DNA from: Bryopsis sp. KO-2023
Taxonomy: Eukaryota; Chlorophyta; Ulvophyceae; Bryopsidales; Bryopsidaceae
DNA: 64,000 bases
NCBI GenBank assembly: GCA_030272585.1
Contig: BSYQ01000008.1
Coordinates: forward strand, 2,480,001 to 2,544,000
Reading direction: 5' to 3'
Positions 59,601-64,000 of the stretch are shown here, one piece after another. The notes below the pieces were generated by a model. That model did not search any database, was not told the origin of the DNA, and saw nothing but the letters and a program-made list of their open reading frames with translations. The translations under genes were made by a program, and so were the position numbers. How positions within the stretch are numbered: the first letter of the stretch is position 1; each line of letters begins with the position of its first letter.

Positions 59601-62600
59601 TACAGGCAATCCTTGTTTTTCTTAGAGTGAATTTCCCCACCAAAGTGGAATCCGACGTGTCAGCCCACATATACATTTCTTTGGTCTAATTTTTGGAACA
59701 CTGAGATTTTGGAATGTGCCAAACACATCATTCGAGTTTCAAAAGAAAACTCTCCCTGAGGTGAGACTTACAGGCAATCCTTGATTTTCCTAGAGTGAAT
59801 TTCTCCACCAAAGTGGAATCCGACGTGGCAGCCCACATATACATTTTTTTGGTCTAATTTTCGGAACACTGAGATTTTGGAATGTGCCAAACACATCATT
59901 TGAGTTTCGAAAGAAAAATCTCACTGGGGTGAGACTTACAGGCAATCCTTGTTTTTCTTAGAGTGAATTTCCCCACCAAAGTGGAATCCGACGTGTCAGC
60001 CCACATATACATTTCTTTGGTCTAATTTTTGAAACACTGAGATTTTGGAATGTGCCAAACACATCATTCGAGTTTCAAAAGAAAACTCTCCCTGAGGTGA
60101 GACTTACAGGCAATCCTTGATTTTCCTAGAGTGAATTTCTCCACCAAAGTGGAATCCGACGTGGCAGCCCACATATACATTTTTTTGGTCTAATTTTCGG
60201 AACACCGAGATTTTGGAATGTGCCAAACACATCGTTCGAGTTTCGAAAGAAAAATATCCCTAGGGTGAGACTTATAGGCAATTCAAGAAAAAATCAGATT
60301 TTCCTAGAGTGAATTTCTCCACCAAAGTGAAATCCGACGTGGCAGCCCACATGTACATTTGTTTGGTCTAATTTTAAGAACACTGAGATTTTGGAATGCG
60401 CCAAACACATCATTCGAGTTTCGAAAGAAAACTCTCCCTAGGGTGAGACTTACAGGCAATCCTTGTTTTTCTTAGAGTGAATTTCTCCACCAAAGTGGAA
60501 TCCGACGTGGCAGCCCACATATACATTTGTTTGGTCTAATTTTTGGAACACTGAGGTTTTGGAATGCGCCAAACACATCATTCGAGTTTCGAAAGAAAAC
60601 TCTCCCTGGGGTGAGACTTACAGGCAATCCTTGTTTTTCCTAGAGTGAATTTCTCCACCAAAGTGGAATCTGACGTGTCAGCCCACATATACATTTCTTT
60701 GGTCTAATTTTTGAAACACTGAGATTTTGGAATGTGCCAAACACATCATTCGAGTTTCAAAAGAAAACTCTCCCTGAGGTGAGACTTACAGGCAATCCTT
60801 GATTTTCCTAGAGTGAATTTCTCCACCAAAGTGGAATCCGACGTGGCAGCCCACATATACATTTTTTTGGTCTAATTTTCGGAACACCGAGATTTTGGAA
60901 TGTGCCAAACACATCGTTCGAGTTTCGAAAGAAAACTCTCCCTGGGGTGAGACTTACAGGCAATCCTTGTTTTTCCTAGAGTGAATTTCTCCACCAAAGT
61001 GGAATCTGACGTGGCAGCCCACATATACATTTGTTTCATCTAATTTTTGGAACACTGAGATTTTGGAATGTGCCAAACATATCATTCGAGTTTCAAAAGA
61101 AAACTCTCCCTGAGGTGAGACTTACAGACAATCCTTGATTTTCCTAGAGTGAATTTCTCCACCAAAGTGGAATCCAGCGTGGTACCCCACATATACATTT
61201 GTTTGATCTAATTTTTAGAACACTGAGATTTTGGAATGTGCCAAACACATCATTCGAGTTTTAAAAGAAAACTCTCCCTGAGGTGAGACTTACAGGCAAT
61301 CCTTGATTTTCCTAGAGTGAATTTCTCCACCAAAGTAGAATCCGACGTGGCTGCCCACATATACATTGTTTGGTCTAATTTTTGGAACACTGAGATTCTG
61401 GAATGTGCCAAACACATCATTCGAGTTTCGAAAGAAAACTCTCCCTGGGGTGAGACTTACAGGCAATCCTTGATTTTCCTAGAGTGAATTTCTCCACCAA
61501 AGTGAAATCCGACGTGGCAGCCCACATATTTATTTGTTTGGTCTAATTTTTGAAACACTGAGCTGAGATTTTGGAATGTGCCAAACACATCATTCGAGTT
61601 TCGAAAGAAAACTCTCCCAGGGGTGAGACTTATGGGCAATCCATGAAAAAACCTGATTTTCCTAGAGTGAATTTCTCCACCAAAGTGGAATCCGGCGTGG
61701 TACCCCACATATACATTTGTTTGGTATAATTTTTAGAACACTGAGATTTTGAAATGTGCCAAACACATCATTCGAGTTTCAAAAGAAAACCCTCCCTGAG
61801 GTGAGACTTACAGGCAATCCTTGGTTTTCCTAGAGTGAATTTCTCCACCAAAGTAGAATCCGACGTGGCTGCCCACATATACATTGTTTGGTCTAGGTTT
61901 TGGAACACTGAGATTCTGGAATGTGCCAAACACATCATTCGAGTTTCGAAAGAAAACTCTCCCTGGGGTGAGACTTACAGGTAATCCATGAAAAAACCTG
62001 ATTTTCCTAGAGTGAATTTCTCCACCAAAGTGGAATCCGACGTGGTACCCCACATATACATTTGTTTGGTCTAATTTTCAGAACGCTGAGATTTTGAAAT
62101 GTGCCAAACACATCATTCGAGTTTCAAAAGAAAACCCTCCCTGAGGTGAGACTTACAGGCAATCCTTGATTTTCCTAGAGTGAATTTCTCCACCAAAGTG
62201 GAATCCGACATGGCAGCCCACATATACATTTGTCTCATCTAATTTTTGGAACACTGAGATTTTGGAATGTGCCAAACACATCATTCGAGTTTCGAAAGAA
62301 AACTTTGCCTAGGGTGAGACTTATGGGCAATCCAAGAAAAAACCTGATTTTCCTAGAGTGAATTTCTCCACCAAAGTGGAATCCGACGTGGTACCCCACA
62401 TATACATTTTTTTAGTCTAATTTTTGGAACACTGAGATTTTGGAATGCGCCAAACACATCATTCGAGTTTCGAAAGAAAACTCTCCCTTGGGTGAGACTT
62501 ACAGGCAATCCTTGATTTTCCTAGAGTGAATTTCTCCACCAAAGTGGAATCCGACGTGGTACCCCACATATACATTTTTTTGGTCTAATTTTTGGAACAC

Positions 62601-64000
62601 TGAGATTTTGGAATTGAGATTTTGGAATGCGCCAAACACATCATTCGAGTTTCGAAATAAAACTCTCCCTAGGGTGAGACTCATGGGCAATCCAAGAAAA
62701 ACCCTGATTTTCCTAGAGTGAATTTCTCCACCAAAGTGGAATCCGACGTGGCAGCCCACATATACATTTGTTTGATCTAATTTTTAGAACACTGAGATTT
62801 TGGAATGCGCCAAACACATCATTCGAGTTTCAAAAGAAAACTCTCCCTTGGGTGAGACTTACAAGCAGTCCTTGTTTTTCCTAGAGTGAATTTCTCCACC
62901 AAAGTGAAATCCGACGTGGCAGCTCACATATACATTTGTTTGATCTAATTTTTAGAACACTGAGATTTTGGAATATGCCAAACACATCATTCGAGTTTCG
63001 AAAGAAAACTCTCCCTAGGGTGAGACTTACAGGCAATCCTTGATTTTCCTAGAGTGAATTTCTCCACCAAAGTGGAATCCGACGTGGCAGCTCACATATA
63101 CATTTGTTTGATCTAATTTTTAGAACACTGAGATTCTGGAATGTGCCAAACACATCATTCGAGTTTCAAAAGAAAACTCTCCCTGAGGTGAGACTTACAG
63201 ACAATCCTTGATTTTCCTAGAGTGAATTTCTCCACCAAAGTGGAATCCGACGTGGCAGCCCACATATACATTTGTTTGGTCTAATTTTTGGAACACTGAG
63301 ATTTTGGAATGTGCCAAACACATCATTCGAGTTTCGAAAGAAAACTTCGCCTAGGGTGAGACTTATGGGCAATCCAAGAAAAACCCTGATTTTCTTAGAG
63401 TGAATTTCTCCACCAAAGTGGAATCCGACGTGGCAGCCCACATATACATTTGTTTGATCTAATTTTTAGAACACTGAGATTTTGGAATGTGCCAAACATA
63501 TCATTCGAGTTTCAAAAGAAAACTCTCCCTGAGGTGAGACTTACAGACAATCCTTGATTTTCCTAGAGTGAATTTCTCCACCAAAGTGAAATCCGACGTG
63601 GCAGCCCACATATACATTTGTTTGGTCTAATTTTAATAACACTGAGATTTTGGAATGTGCCAAACACATCATTTGAGTTTCGAAAGAAAAATCTCACTGG
63701 GGTGAGACTTACAGGCAATCCTTGTTTTTCTTAGAGTGAATTTCCCCACCAAAGTGGAATCCGACGTGTCAGCCCACATATACATTTCTTTGGTCTAATT
63801 TTTGGAACACTGAGATTTTGGAATGTGCCAAACACATCATTCGAGTTTCAAAAGAAAACTCTCCCTGAGGTGAGACTTACAGGCAATCCTTGATTTTCCT
63901 AGAGTGAATTTCTCCACCAAAGTGGAATCCGACGTGGCAGCCCACATATACATTTTTTTGGTCTAATTTTCGGAACACTGAGATTTTGGAATGTGCCAAA
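53646..64000. repeat. 168/178-bp satellite, right block with 4109-bp higher-order repeat
   Basis: Same monomer family as the left block, but organised in a higher-order repeat. Sequence at 54999-59107 recurs at 59108-63216 and begins again at 63217, a period of exactly 4109 bp. Counting the gtgaatttc words gives 24 monomers per unit. The first part (53646-54998) belongs to a preceding unit that lacks about 884 bp (five monomers) near 54.64 kb. The array runs off the window. Minus-strand frames that recur every 4109 bp are artefacts. Nucleosome-sized monomers in higher-order repeats are common in centromeric or heterochromatic satellites, but function cannot be shown here. Confidence 0.95.

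Noticed and set aside
54123..63441. Recurring minus-strand frames of 74-95 codons (CHVGFHFGGEIHSRKIRFF type) across the satellite
   Set aside because: They repeat at the monomer and 4109-bp periods, cover less than two monomers, and arise because the satellite lacks stops in one frame. No start context or splice logic.

Overview
The window is nuclear DNA from an intron-rich eukaryote. Host-type genes carry GT-AG introns, there is no operon structure, and most of the sequence is transposable elements and satellite DNA. I cannot name the organism. A TKL-type kinase, an Na+/H+ exchanger with many introns, a FLYWCH-type Mutator-like transposase and T-rich intergenic DNA fit a free-living protist or another large-genome eukaryote.

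Layout. (1) 1-13.9 kb is the only region of ordinary genes. It holds an intact two-exon protein kinase on the minus strand (1254-3266), then three plus-strand loci: an Na+/H+ exchanger (about 5.07-8.28 kb), an FHA plus RING protein (8.92-9.70 kb) and a tail-anchored armadillo-like protein (9.95-11.53 kb). These three keep their splice sites and protein motifs but are broken by reading-frame shifts, and the exchanger also by a nonsense codon and a deletion. (2) 14.13-31.67 kb is a minus-strand Ty3/gypsy-like LTR retrotransposon, 'element A', flanked by a CATACC target duplication. It has a Gag-protease ORF and an RT-RNase H ORF but no recognisable integrase. (3) Nested in its RNase H region is 'element B' (16471-25196), an 8.7 kb LTR element with no protein-coding capacity. 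(4) 31.83-33.30 kb is a 76-bp satellite. (5) 33.44-38.69 kb is an intact six-exon gene on the plus strand. It joins a FLYWCH zinc finger, a MULE transposase, a Ser/Pro-rich minisatellite linker and a USP-like cysteine peptidase (982 codons when spliced). A 232-bp hAT-type MITE sits in its third intron. (6) 39.7-40.2 kb has two tRNA-like (SINE-like) modules and short repeats. (7) From about 40.98 kb to the end is a 168/178-bp satellite array. It is interrupted by a second, full-length copy of element B (44495-53645) flanked by AGTGA. To the right of that copy the array is organised in a 4109-bp, 24-monomer higher-order repeat.

How the parts relate. Elements A and B have unrelated LTRs but share a 13-nt putative primer-binding site, so they may use the same tRNA primer. 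B, which encodes nothing, must be moved by proteins made elsewhere. The two B copies have the same length except for one 425-bp deletion, so B moved recently. The most notable single object is the transposase-USP fusion: all transposase catalytic positions, all USP catalytic positions and both CxxC pairs are present, and all exon phases match.
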